Assembly (NCBI GenBank): GCA_019096065.1
Contig: JAGUCH010000009.1
Location: 10,001-74,000, forward strand
Direction: 5' to 3'
Length of the DNA stretch: 64,000 nucleotides
DNA from: Paracyclopina nana
Lineage: Eukaryota > Arthropoda > Copepoda > Cyclopoida > Cyclopettidae
The notes under the pieces were generated by a model. It worked only from the letters and a program-made list of their open reading frames with translations. It was not told the DNA's origin and made no database searches. Positions within the stretch are counted from its first letter, which is position 1; each line of letters opens with the position of its first letter. A program made the position numbers and the translations under genes. Shown here piece by piece: positions 47,690-58,681 of the stretch.

Positions 47690-48450
47690 AATGTAAACAA
47701 TAAAAAAAAACCTCGTTACAGTACTCAATGAAAACAAAAAACCACGTTACAACTGACAAGGTAAACAAAAAACCTTGTTACAATTGAAAATGAAACCGAA
47801 AAACCTCGTTACAATTAAAAATGTAAACAGTAAAAAAACTCGTTACAATACTCAATGAAAACAAAAACCACGTGACAACTGACAAGGTAAACAAAAACCT
47901 TGTTACATTGAAAATGTAACCGAAAAACCTTGTTCCAATTGAAAATGAAACCAAAAAACCTCGTTACCATTAAAAATGTAAACAATAAAAAAAACCTCGT
48001 TACAGTACTCAATGAAAACAAAAAACCACGTTACAACTGACGAGGTAAACAAAAAAACTCGTTACAACTGACAACATCAACAAAAAACCTTGTTCCAATT
48101 GAAAATGTAAACAAAAAACGTCGTTATTAATGAAAATAAAACCAAAAATTATCATTACAATTGACAATTTGAACAATATAAAAAAACTCGTTACAATTGA
48201 TGATGAAAACAAAAAACCACGTTACAACTGACAAGGTAAACAAAAAACCACGTTACAATTGAAAATGTAACCGGAAAACCTTGTTCCAATTGAAAATGAA
48301 ACCAAAAAACCTCGTTACAATTAAAAATGTAAGCAATAAAAAAAACTCGTTACAGTACTCAATGAAAACAAAAAAACTCGTTACAACTGACAACATAAAC
48401 AAAAAAACCTTGTTCCAATGGAAATGTAAACAAAAAAAGTCATGTAGCAA
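47690..48450. repeat. ~27-bp AAAAACCTCGTTACAATTG minisatellite
   Basis: About twenty-seven units with a larger period: the order of CTCGTTAC, CACGTTAC and CTTGTTCC variants recurs across ~240-bp blocks near 47690, 47925 and 48300. Confidence 0.93.
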
Positions 48451-49204
48451 TTAGAAATGTGAAAGAGGAAAACTTTAATATCTATTTTTTTTGAGAGGGG
48501 AAGCATAAAATCCGGCTCATAATTAACTATGGGAGGATCTTTACACACTATTGAAGTTTGACTTGCCCGAGCCTGCGAGATCAGCAATTTCACGAGTGTT
48601 TCTCCGTTGTAAAATCAGGCCATAGATGAACGGGACAAAAAGGAAGACTAAGGAGAAGAAAGAAAGGCAGAATCCGGGAAATCTCATGAAATTTTGATGT
48701 TGGCGTGATAGATAAAGTCAAATATAAAGAACAACCAAAAAATCCCCTCCCAATTTTTTAGTTAACAGCCAATTTCGGAAAAAAAGCCAAAAGTGCTTCA
48801 AGGAATCCAGAATTTAGCATTATTTTTGCTTAGTTCAAATCACCTTCATTTGGGCTTTTTCTTCACATTTTGGGCCAAATTTGAAAACTTGGTTTTTTTT
48901 TTTGAAAAAAAGGATTAAGTGGCTTTTTGGCTTCAAATTCATAAAATTTCAAATGCATTTTTTTTGGCTCTTTTTGTGATCTTTCCGAATACACAAAGGA
49001 ACAGAAGTTTGAAAGTGAAACCCCATTCATATCTAAGTGGACACCAAGACTTTTTGACATCCAAACTTTCCATTTCTTGGCATTTCCCAAGTTTTTCATT
49101 CGCAGAAAGTTGACATATGCTGTCGTGGTCCTCGAGAGCCTTTTGTTTTTTCTCCAGTTTCTCCAAGCCTCAAATTAATTGGCTCAATCCTGCAGAGAAA
49201 GGCT
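48451..49204. other. Intergenic, unstructured
   Basis: AT-rich; contains a probable MITE-like end (AGGCCATAGATGAACGGGAC near 48619). No gene recognised. Confidence 0.4.
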
Positions 49205-49990
49205 AGAAAATTGAACTTGATTCTGACTTAAATTCAGACTTTAACTTTCTGTTCTGACTTGAACTTGCTGAAAATTCTGGCTTGAGCTTATCTAAAATTC
49301 TGGCTTGAGGTTACCTAAAATTTAGACTTGGACTTACATACAATTCAGACTTTACTTTGCTCAAGAATCTGACTTGTACTGACTTAAAATTCTGATTTGA
49401 ACCTACTGAAAATTCTGACTTGAAATAACTTAAAATTCACACTTTAACTTGCTTAAGACTCTGACTTGAACTTACTAAAAGATTTGAACTGACATAAAAT
49501 TCAGACTTGAACTTACTTAAAATTAAAATTTGAACTCACATAGAATACAGACTTGAACTTACTTAAAGTTCAGACTTGAAGAGACTTAAAATTCAGACTT
49601 GAACTTAATTGAAATTGTAACGTACTTACTTAAAGTTCAGACTTGAACTTACTTAAAGCTCAGACTTGAACTTACTTAAAATTCAGACTTGAACTTACTT
49701 AAAGTGCAGACTTGAACTTACTTAAAATTAAAACTTGAACTCACATAGAATACAGACTTGAACTTACTTAAAGTTCAGACTTGAACAGACTTATAATTAA
49801 AACTTGAACTCACATAGAATTCAGATTTGAACCTAATTGAAATTCAGGCTTGAACTTAATTGAAATTACAACGCTAACTTTATGACTTGAATGACAAAAC
49901 TCTAACTTAAGTGACTTAAAATATAAGCTTTAATTTACGTGACTTGAACATACTTTCAGTTCTGACTTGAAAGTGCATACTTAAGCTAGA
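49205..49990. repeat. ~23-bp CAGACTTGAACTTACTTAAA minisatellite
   Basis: About thirty-three units, more homogeneous between 49500 and 49800. Confidence 0.94.
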
Positions 49991-50289
49991 CTTCTCTTAA
50001 AAAATTCATACATATTTTTTTTATCTGACGTTTTAGTTTGGATCCATTTCTTTAGCCACTCTTTGCACGGGCAGCTGAGCTAGAAGTGTGACGACGCCAA
50101 TCTGGCAAAATCCTGCCTAATCAAATATGAATGAATTCTGCTGCTGCTCTCTCTCTCTCTTTTTTCTGGCTTCACACAAGATTTTTCAACCTCGGACTTA
50201 TAAATTTTCGATGAGAATAGTGCACACACACACTGAAAGAAAAGGAGAAACAAAAACCTCAGCCCTCGCCTCAAAAGTTCAATTTTGGC

Positions 50290-51060
50290 TGATATTTGAT
50301 TTGCCTCAAATTGGCTTGATTTGAAAAGCAAATTTGTAGTGCCAATTTTAAACTTGATTTGAGCCAACTCAGATTTGAAATTTGATTTACTTTGCTTCAA
50401 AAATCTTATTCACTTTGCCTCAAATCTTAAAATTTGACTTACTCTAATCAAATCTTACGTACACTTGATTTGAGCCAACTCGTATTTGAAATTTGATTTA
50501 CTTTGAATCAAAATTCTTATTTGCTTTGTGTCAAGTCTTAAAATTTGACTTACTTTGAATCAAGTCTTAAACTTGAATTGAGCCAACTTGGATTTGAAAT
50601 TTGATTAACTCTTAATAATAAATCTTGTTTACTTTGCCTTAAATCTTAAAATTTGACTTACTTTGATCAAGTCTTAAACTTGAATTGAGCCAACTTGGAT
50701 TTGAAATTTGATTAAATCTGAATAATAAATCTTGTTTACTTTGTGTCAAGTCTTAAAATTTGACTTACTTTGAATCAAGTCTTAAACTTGGATTGAGCTA
50801 ATTTGGATTTGAAATTTGATTAAATCTGAATAATAAATCTTGTTTACTTTGTGTCAAGTCTTAAAATTTGACTTACTTTGAATCAAATCTTAAACTTGAT
50901 TTGAGCCAACTCAGTTTTGAAATTTGATTAACTCTGAATAATAAATCTTATTTACTTTGCCTCAAATCTAAAAATTTGACTTACTTTGATTGAAATCTTA
51001 TACTTGATTTGAGCCAACTTAGATTTGAGATATACTTTGAACCTTAAATCTGTATACTGT
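50290..51060. repeat. ~115-bp higher-order repeat of TTTGAAATTTGATT units
   Basis: About six copies of a compound block: AAACTTGA(A/T)TTGAGCCAACT, then GATTTGAAATTTGATT, an AATAATAAATCTTGTTTACT-like part, and AAATTTGACTTACTTTG. Confidence 0.93.
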
Positions 51061-51412
51061 ATCAAATCTTGGTTAGATCTTAAAACCTACCTTTATTTTA
51101 GATCCTACCTCATTTTAGGCCTTTATTTATGGCTCCCTCAGAACTTGATGACAAATGTGTATTTTGATGATTATCACGAGCTAGAGTCAAATCAAATTTG
51201 ATCCAGAATTTTAAAGACTGAAACTTTCTTTCTAAATCATCGAAAAATTGAAAAGTTGAGTGATTAGCATTTGAATTCTAGCGTTAAAGTCACACACCAA
51301 GGTAATAATCTCTTTTTGTTATTTTATGTTCAGCTTGACCCACATTTCAATTGACAACAACAACACAGAAATCTGCATCAACAATTCTCTCAAGATTCAT
51401 AGGCGTTTCACC
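51061..51412 (+). promoter_or_regulatory. Upstream region / 5' leader of the CHK-like gene
   Basis: Non-repetitive DNA between the last array and the ATG at 51413. The frame of the first exon is open from 51326 but without a good ATG before 51413 (CACCATGGC, a strong context), so this is probably leader and promoter. Confidence 0.45.
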
Positions 51413-52928
51413 ATGGCAAAAGTCAAAGAAAATGGCTACCAGATCACTGAAGAAATCTTGGCACAGGCAATTGCCAATGAGAGGAGCTGCAACAAATCTG
51501 ATGTTGCAGTGGAGAGTTTCACCAAAATTGAGGGCTCCAAAAAAGGCGAAGGATTCACTTGCGCTATTTTGGCTGTCGACATTAAGGCCAAAGTCAATGG
51601 GCATAGCGAAGAGTTTCACTACATTGCGAAATGCATTCCTGCCAGTGAGCACAGAGCCAAAATGTTGAAGGAGGTGAATAAATACATATAATGTATCTTA
51701 AAGCATCAAATTAAGCGATTCCAGATGAAAGCCTTCGCAAGGGAATGCTTTGTATTTGATGTCCTGATCAAAAAGTACCAAACACTGAGGAAAGACAAGG
51801 GACTTAGGGAGATCAGAGTGCCAACAGTTCATTTGGCGAACAATGATCTTGGCGTCATAATCATGGATAATTTGAAGTCCAGGGGACTTGGCCTGCTTGA
51901 CAGATTACAAGGCGAAGGTGCTTAATTTCCAGCCTCTATAATCAACATCAGTTAATCCATTAGATTTTGGTTGGTGCAGAAATGAGCTTGGACCTGACGA
52001 AGCAAGTTTTGGAAGAAATTGCACTCTTCCATGCCACTGGATACCACTTTTTGCACACCCAGGACAATGGTGTGCATGGGTTCGCGAAAGCGTGTCCAGA
52101 CTTCTTTTACAGAGGCTTGATTGCCAATGACGATGAAGAGTCGAATAAAATGTTTAGAGACATGTTCTTTGGCAGGATCCAGAGGGCGATTTCTGTCATC
52201 AAGACTTATGGCGAAGACAAGGCACTCCTTGAAAGACTCGACAAGTTCTTGCCTAACATGATGGACCTCATCGATGAGAAAGCAAGCGCTTCAGAGAGCC
52301 ACAAATTTCTTACACTCAACCACAACGATCTTCACATGAGCAATGTCATGTTTAGGTAAACAAAAACTTTCAACTTAATGGAAGACCTTTTCAAAACTTT
52401 TCGAATTCATTTTCAGGAAAAGTGGAGAGAAATGTGAAGATGTCATCTTCAAGTGTTGAAGTATGCGAGAGTCACCGTGGACTTGGCTTACTTCTTTGGC
52501 TCATCCACTTTTTACAAGTTCAGGGAGGAGCACTTGGATGATTTGCTGCAATTCTACCACGAGAAATTGACTGCTGATCTGGAGAACTTTGGCTACAAGG
52601 GCATTTACAGCTTCGAGGAGCTCCTGGCTGACTTTGACGACACTTGGGTCTTTGGATTCTCCATCAGCTTCTTGCATATTCAGGTTGATCTTTGTTAATT
52701 CTTTTGGGCCTCCAAAATACTGACTAACTTGTGCCTTTCCAGATCCTGAATAAGAAGTTTGACGGGCCTGATGCATGGGATCCAGAGATGATGGGAGATC
52801 CGGAAAGGGAAAAGGAACAATGGGAACTGTTGGCAAAATCTCAGCTGGAGGCAGCTGGCAAAAATACGTCTTACTTGAACAAAGTCTTTGGGCTGGTGAA
52901 CGAGGCAGCCAAAAGGAACATTATTTGA
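51413..52928 (+). CDS. Ecdysteroid-kinase-like (CHK/EcKinase) gene with a disrupting deletion
   Basis: Five exons (51413-51673, 51725-51917, 51980-52355, 52417-52683, 52743-52928) separated by 51-62-nt introns with good splice sites. The product starts MAKVKENGYQITEEILAQAI; it has the N-lobe segment KKGEGFTCAILAVDI, the conserved MKAFARECFVFDVL block and the catalytic-loop motif LNHNDLHMSNVMFR, all typical of the CHK kinase-like family that phosphorylates small molecules such as ecdysteroids. In exon 4 the frame breaks: after DVIFK only two bases remain before LKYARVTVDLAYFF resumes in another frame. The family's metal-binding D-x-Q motif should lie exactly there, and exon 4 is short by 3n+1 nt. 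Without that motif the product would be inactive and truncated. It is either a young pseudogene or a sequencing/assembly deletion; everything else is intact. The substrate is inferred only from family. Confidence 0.82.
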
Positions 52929-52929
52929 A

Positions 52930-52935
52930 AATAAA
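52930..52935 (+). terminator. Polyadenylation signal AATAAA of the CHK-like gene
   Basis: AATAAA begins two bases after the stop TGA (52926-52928), implying an extremely short 3' UTR; cleavage would fall inside the convergent sphingomyelinase fragment. Confidence 0.5.
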
Positions 52936-52952
52936 ATCCTCTAACTCAAGGC

Positions 52953-53180
52953 TTATTTTATTGAACAGTGGCTGTTGTAGTACTGATTCATGTGACTCAC
53001 ATTCAAGCTTGCATCCCTGAAAGGCTGTGGGTTGTTGAACAATATTGATCGCCTTTCAATGTAGAAATCTGCTTGCAGAGCCTCATGGTCTGACAAGTTG
53101 TCATGCACGCCGACATTGTGCTTGGCTGTTTTCATGGGTACGGTGAGCTAGGCAGTGCACATGGCAATGCCTTTCCTAGA
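52953..53180 (-). pseudogene. Truncated duplicate of a neutral sphingomyelinase exon
   Basis: The minus strand reads LSDHEALQADFYIERRSILF, then NVSHMNQYYNSH, ~80% like codons 310-372 of the intact gene next door. An in-frame TAG (53148-53150) replaces the Lys of CTAKFTMP, the family SDH motif survives, and the frame ends early (CSIK-stop) where the parent continues. Sequence upstream of 53180 shows no further homology. I infer a partial tandem duplication that decayed. An AATAAA at its 3' end on the minus strand (near 52962-52957) could be incidental. Confidence 0.85.
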
Positions 53181-53270
53181 CTTGTCAATGATACAACCCA
53201 AAGATAATAAATTAAATCTTGTATTTTGTCTCATTGTATCTAGTCATACGCACAAGCTTTAAAATCAACA

Positions 53271-56200
53271 TCATCTATAGACTTTTTCATAGAACTCATC
53301 ATCGTTTGCACTGCTGTATCTGCTGGCATTGGCAGCCAGGTCGTTCTCGTGGAAGAAGAAGAGCAAGCCATTGTTCTCATGGGCTTGACTCGTAGCCCCT
53401 GGTCCCTTGCGAACGAGGTGGCTGTTGTAGTACTGACTCATGTGACTCACGTTCAAGCTTGCATCACTGAGAGGCGGTGGGTTGTCGAACAACGTTGATC
53501 GCCTTTCAATGTAGAAATCTGCTTGCAAAGCCTCATGGTCTGAGAGTGACACATGGACGCCTGCCTTGTTCTTGGCTGTGTACATGGGCATGGTGAACTT
53601 GGCAGTGCACATGGCAATGTCCTCACTAGCCCAGTACATGAGGTAGTCTATGCGTTCAGGTGCATCCTCCCGTGTGTAGGTGTTGTGGTGGTTGCCAAAG
53701 GTGGCAAACCAGGGATGCCATGAGGCGTTGGCATACTTGTCCACCAGTGAGTCGGTCAACAGCGAGGTCAAAATGGAGTAGGGCTGCTTCTTGCCCCGAT
53801 ATGGCAAAGCGTTGACATCCCCAGCAAAGATCTTGACCTCAGCATTTGACCGGTCAATGTGCCTCACAGTCTCAAGGGCCTGCAAAGAAAAATTGCTTTG
53901 GCTCAATGTTCATGTAGAAAATTATTGAACAGTGCTTGAAAGTACGACATCATTTTCTTTTTATCATTCAAATGACCAATTTTGGCCAAAAAATGACAGA
54001 AAGGTCAATGAAAAATGGCTTGAATGAGCTGTCGTTCTGTAGCCTTAAGCCAAAAGATTGTGGATAATGAAGACAGCCTTTCAATCTGCTCATCGTGAGT
54101 TAAGGTTAAATCATGTGACGTGTGAAATTTCCAGAATGGGCTGAGACTTGATCAACTTTTATCATCTGTCATTGCTCAGCATTAATCTCATTCTCATGTT
54201 CATCAAGCGAAGCTCAGAGAGGTTTACCAAAGGTCTTTGAAAGCTTGCTATGTTTAATGCTACAACTTCAAAACACATTTCTTAATTAGTGGGGTCATCA
54301 ATCATTTGAATAAAACACATCAACTGTTTGTTACAATCAGATGAAACTAGAAAGTTAAAGTGAAAATCCCTGATTTTTGACGTAAAAGAAAGCTCAATAT
54401 TGATCTAATCCGGATGGATGCGTTGTTTCAAAAGTTTCAAGCTTTCAAAGACCTTTGCTGAACTTCATAGTGGCTTGCTTGATGAACATGAGAATGAGGT
54501 TGTCCCATCTTAATCACAACTGTTAAAAGTTGTCATAGATTCAGTCCATTCTGGAGACTCATCGCTTGATCCCTGATGAAGATGTCACTTAGTCCGGATT
54601 GCTCAGAAGCTGGGACCAAATCATCAAAACCAGCAACGTCAAGCTTCGTCTCTCACGCAATTTTTCACATTTTTTGGCCCAAATTGGCTCAAGAGTGAAA
54701 GAGGTGGAAATCCCATCGTACTTTCAAGCAACTTCAACTTATTTTTCACATCAGTATTGAGATTTTTTTTGTTCACCTGAAGGTATCGAACATGACTATT
54801 GTCCCTGTTTGGGTTGGACGTGTATGAGACAAGATGAGTGGTGAACAAGTCCACACTCACTCGCTCGGGTCCAAAGAGGATTCGGGCCCGTCCGAGGCCC
54901 TTTTGTACAAAAATCTCGCCATCAAACGACCAGAAAGAGCCCCGCATCATGAAGGGGATGAATTCAACCTGAAAAAGGTAAAACATATTTCAAAGCGAAA
55001 GTCAAAATTGCCTATGCAACCAAGCCAATTTGGGTCAAAAACTGCACAAAAGTCAAAAGAAAGTGGCTAGAATGGCCAGTTTTTAAGCCATAATTGCCCA
55101 ATATATCGAATTTTACAAATCAGACGGACTTAATGTAACACCACAGTAGACTTAAGAAAAGCTAAGTATAAGGCAAAAGCACATCCGGATTCACCTGATT
55201 TGCTTCATGAGTATCAGACTTTTAATCTATCAGTTTCTTTCAATTGTCTTAACTGAGTAAAAGTCATCTGAAGTCATAGTTTAAAAAAGAAGGATGTCCT
55301 ACCAAGCCAAAGTGAAGTCTTACTTTATTGATTTAAAGACAAAATAAGTCTAGCAGTATCCAAGTGTGGTCTTAAGCCTAAAAGCTAAGAAAGAGTTAAA
55401 TAACACCAAAGCTGATTGAAGTCATTAAAGTAAATTTTCAGTCAAGTCAACTTGGTCTTTGTTGCGTCTATTTTCAAAAATTGCTTTGAAGTCCAAATAG
55501 ACAATATTAATTTAAGTCATAGTTAAGAACATTTAAGTCATTATTTAGTCACTGTAAAGTTCATTAAGTCAATATTCATTATATCGTAGTCATTAATAAA
55601 TCTAGTCAAGTGGCTTTGAGGAAGACCTAAGTCACTTTCAAGTCTACTGGTGTTACATCTTAGTTCACAAATGTCTCTTTCAAGTCATTACTTTCCAACT
55701 TAAAGAGTAGAGACTTAACTTAGTACCTTTAAGTCACCTTAAATGCTTTCAGTCCACTTACTTAAAGCCAGTTTAAAGTCCACATACTTAAAGTCAGTTG
55801 AAAGCCCACTTTCTCAAAGTCAGTCTAAAGTTCACTTACTCAAAGTCAATTCAAAGTCCACTTACTCAAAGTCACTTAAAAGTCCACCAAGGTTGCTTTA
55901 AGTCCACTTACTTAAAGCCAGTTTAAAGTCCACTTACTTAAAAGTCCCTTTAAAGTCCACTTAATAAAAGTCCCTTGAAATTTGGCTTACTCAAATTCAC
56001 TTTAAACTCCACTTACTCAGTCCCTTTCAAGTCCACTTACTCAAAGTCATTTTAAAGTCGGCTTACTCAAAGTCAGTTTAAAATCCACTTACTCAAAGTC
56101 ACTTTAAAGTCCACTTACTCAAAGTCCCTTTCAAGTCCACTTACTCAAAGTCAGTTTAAAGTCCGCTTACTCAAAGTCACTAAAAAGTCGGCTTACACAA

Positions 56201-58681
56201 AGTCACTAAAAAGTCGGCTAACTCAAAGTCACTTTGAAGTCCACCAAGGTCGCTTTAAGTCACAACGTCACATTTTAAGTGCTAGTTTAAGAAGCCTTAG
56301 AGGTGTTCACCTGCTCGAAGGGGTGTTTTGACAAGATGGTGAGGCCGGAGCAGCCCAAGGGCAGGAGGTAGCCCGAGCAGCCCGAGTTGAAGATGCCGAA
56401 GTAGGTGGAGTGAGGGAGGGCGGATCGAATGACCTCGTGGTCAGCCCTGTACCAGACTTCCTGGAGGAGAACCACGTCGTAGTCGGAGTGCGCGATGACC
56501 TCGCGAAGCGCGCGGAACCGCGTACCCCGATCCAGGCTGAACGGCCAAGAGAGGCCCCAAGTGTTGAGGTCGAGCACCCGAAGCACGGAAGCACCTGAAA
56601 AATAACAAAGTATTGCTTGTAAGTATGCAATAGGCCAAAAATGGGCCTTATGTTTAAAGGCCAAATAAAGGGCTTTTTAAGCCCGAATAAAGGGCTTTTG
56701 TTTAAGCCCAAATAAAGGGCTTTTTCAGGCTCAAAAAGGGTTTTTTAAAAGGTATAAAAAGACTTTCAAAAACCCAAAAAAAGTTGTTTATTTGTTTAAA
56801 GGCCGAAAAGGGGCTTTTTATATAGAAGTCCTAGAAAGGCTTTTTTTAAAGCCCCAAAAAGGCTTTTCTTAAAACCCAAAAAGGGCTTTTTATTTAGAAG
56901 CCAAAAAAAGGCCTTTTGTTTAGAGGCCAAAAATGGATTTTTTGTTAGTGGCCCAAAAAGGGACTTTTTATGGGCCTTGAAAAAATGGTCATTTTGGTTA
57001 AAGCTCATAATTGGGTTATTGGTTTTGAGCCTAGAAATGGGCTTTTTGGCCCCAAAATCGACTTTTTACCTCAAGCCCAAAAATTGACTTTAAAAGTGGA
57101 GAAAAATAAACAATAGACTTAAAATGTGACCAAGCCAAAAAAGGACTTTATTTTAAAGGGCCAAAAAATTGAGACAAACCTAAAAATTGAGTGAAATCAA
57201 AGATCAAATTATACTTAACTTGAGCTCCACAAATGAGCATATATAGTGAAAAAAGAATGTTTTTTTTCTCACTTAGGGGTTTGCTTTTCATGGTGATGCA
57301 ATGCTTTTGACCAGAAAATTTGTTGGTTACCACCACAGGAATGAATTTGGCCGGAAGGGAAAAAACCAGTTTTCTAATTAAAACTCGACTCAATTATTTC
57401 CCATTTTGAGTGGCCAACCTTGACCCCAAAAGAGCCCAAAAATGACTGAATTTTAAGCAGAAATAATGCACTCGATTTCAGCATTCAATTTATTTCGCTC
57501 TAAATGAAATCTAACTTTTTAAAGTTGACTGAATAAGTTTAAAATTAACTGAAATTAACTGAATATGACTGAAAATTAATTAGATTTGACTGAAAATTAA
57601 TTGGATATGGCTGAAAATTAATTAGATTTGACTGAAAATTAATTGAATTTGACTGAAAACTAACAGAATATGAACTGAATTTGACTGAAAATTAATTAGA
57701 TTTGACTGAAAACTAACTGGATTTGACTGAAAATTAAATTTTGCTGTACGTAAATGAACTAAATTTGACAGAAACTCAAATGATTTTGACTGAAAATTAA
57801 TTGAATTTGACTGAAAATTAATTGAATTTGACTGAAAATTAATTGAATTTGACTGAAAATTAATTGAATTTGACTGAAAATCAATTGAATTTGACTGAAA
57901 ATTAATTGAATTTGACTGAAAATTAATTGAATTTGACTGAAAATTAATTGAATTTGACTGAAAATTAATTGAATTTGACTGAAACTCAAATGATTTTAGC
58001 TATAGCCTAACTGATTTTGACTTAATGAATTCTACTGAAATTCAATTGGTTTTTACTGAAACTTAGCTGCATTTTACTATAAGTGAAGTTGACAGAAAAT
58101 GTGAAGAGTTTGACTAAACATGAACCAAATTTCACATTGCATGAAATCAACTTGGTTCGGAAATTAATTCATTTGACTGAAAATTAGCCTGATTTAACTT
58201 ATTTAACATAAGCATTTCTTGTTGCAGTTGAATGTCAGCTAAAAGTTTAATTAAAGTTGATTAAAAGTCGCATGAAAGTTGAATAAAAGTTAATTGACTA
58301 AAAGTCGAATTAAAGCTGACTGACAAAAAGTTGAATTAAAGCTGCTCGACAAAAAGTTGACGGAAAGTCTTCTGAAAGCTGACAGAAAGCTGTGGAAAGT
58401 CTACTTTAAGTCAAATGAAAGGCTATTAAAAAACTGATTTCTGACTTCAGAAGTCTATTGAAGATCAACTCGAAAGTCAAATAAAATGAAAAAACTGAAC
58501 ACTTACTGTCACTGAATGTATGATTGTAGGCATGTCTGTGTTGTTGATGCAAGCGAGTTGTGTAGATCCTTTCTTCGGCTTTTTCCCTTTGTTGTAGGTC
58601 CTCACGATATTTGTCGATCCTAGCTTGTACAACGAAGCAGCTGATGAGGAGAAGTGGACACAGTAGATCCACCTTGCACAT
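53271..58681 (-). CDS. Secreted neutral sphingomyelinase-like phosphodiesterase
   Basis: Four coding exons (58681-58507, 56594-56311, 54968-54777, 53879-53271), all phases matching, give 419 aa. The N-terminus MCKVDLLCPLLLISCFVVQA is a signal peptide. The endonuclease/exonuclease/phosphatase fold follows: LDLNTWGL (~67-73), LLQEVW with the metal-binding Glu (~104), NGSFW-like RGSFWSFDGEIFVQKGLGRA, FTTHLVSY, GDVNALPY with D-x-N (~238-240), PERIDYLMY and LSDHEA with the catalytic D-H (~331-332). This matches neutral sphingomyelinases, which hydrolyse sphingomyelin to ceramide and phosphocholine. Unlike nSMase1/SMPD2 there is no C-terminal membrane pair; the tail is polar (AHENNGLLFFFHENDLAANA), so the product is predicted to be secreted. 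Other EEP-family activities cannot be excluded. Introns are repeat-filled; the 897-nt intron 3 is a giant inverted repeat. Confidence 0.9.
53901..54756. mobile_element. Long inverted repeat filling sphingomyelinase intron 3
   Basis: Reading inward from both ends, 53901-54010 pairs with 54756-54650 (left arm CTTGAAAGTACGA, AATTTTGGCCAAAAAATG), and 54131-54246 pairs with 54554-54439 (left arm CCAGAATGGGCTGA; CATTCTCATGTTCATCAAGC; AAAGGTCTTTGAAAGCTT). The inner arms are 116 nt each, with a 192-nt spacer. The outer arms carry the core of the dispersed MITE-like family. Together they occupy nearly the whole 897-nt intron. Confidence 0.85.
54985..55739. other. Sphingomyelinase intron 2, distal part
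   Basis: A core-like copy (AACCAAGCCAATTTGGGTCA) lies at 54990-55085, followed by degenerate AAGTCATT-like words without a stable period. Confidence 0.5.
55740..56270. repeat. ~26-bp AAAGTCCACTTACTCAAAGT minisatellite, sphingomyelinase intron 2
   Basis: About twenty units; a longer block beginning CACCAAGGT(C/T)GCTTTAAGTC recurs near 55886 and 56242. It ends ~40 nt from the exon-2 donor. Confidence 0.93.
56640..57130. repeat. AAGGGCTTTTTA / GCCCAAA repeats, sphingomyelinase intron 1
   Basis: About eighteen degenerate units in which AAAGCCC and GGGCTTT are locally self-complementary, so the transcript could form many small hairpins. Confidence 0.85.
57131..57529. other. Sphingomyelinase intron 1, unstructured
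   Basis: AT-rich intronic DNA without a recognised repeat or exon. Confidence 0.4.
57530..58010. repeat. 21-bp ACTGAAAATTAATTGAATTT minisatellite, sphingomyelinase intron 1
   Basis: About twenty-three units, near-perfect between 57780 and 57985; the FSQIQLI-type ORF is a product of the 21-bp period. Confidence 0.96.
58225..58440. repeat. AAAGTTGAATTAAAGCTGACTG-type degenerate repeats
   Basis: About ten units built on AAAGT(T/C)GAATTAAAG and GACAGAAAGCTG words (at most 20 bases shared), close to the donor of sphingomyelinase exon 1. Confidence 0.75.

Noticed and set aside
51347..51668. Overlapping ORFs of ~100 codons in other frames at the start of the CHK-like gene
   Set aside because: They conflict with the exon whose motifs and splice phases fit the CHK family.
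57759..57989. 76-codon FSQIQLI repeat ORF
   Set aside because: 21-bp minisatellite artefact inside a sphingomyelinase intron.
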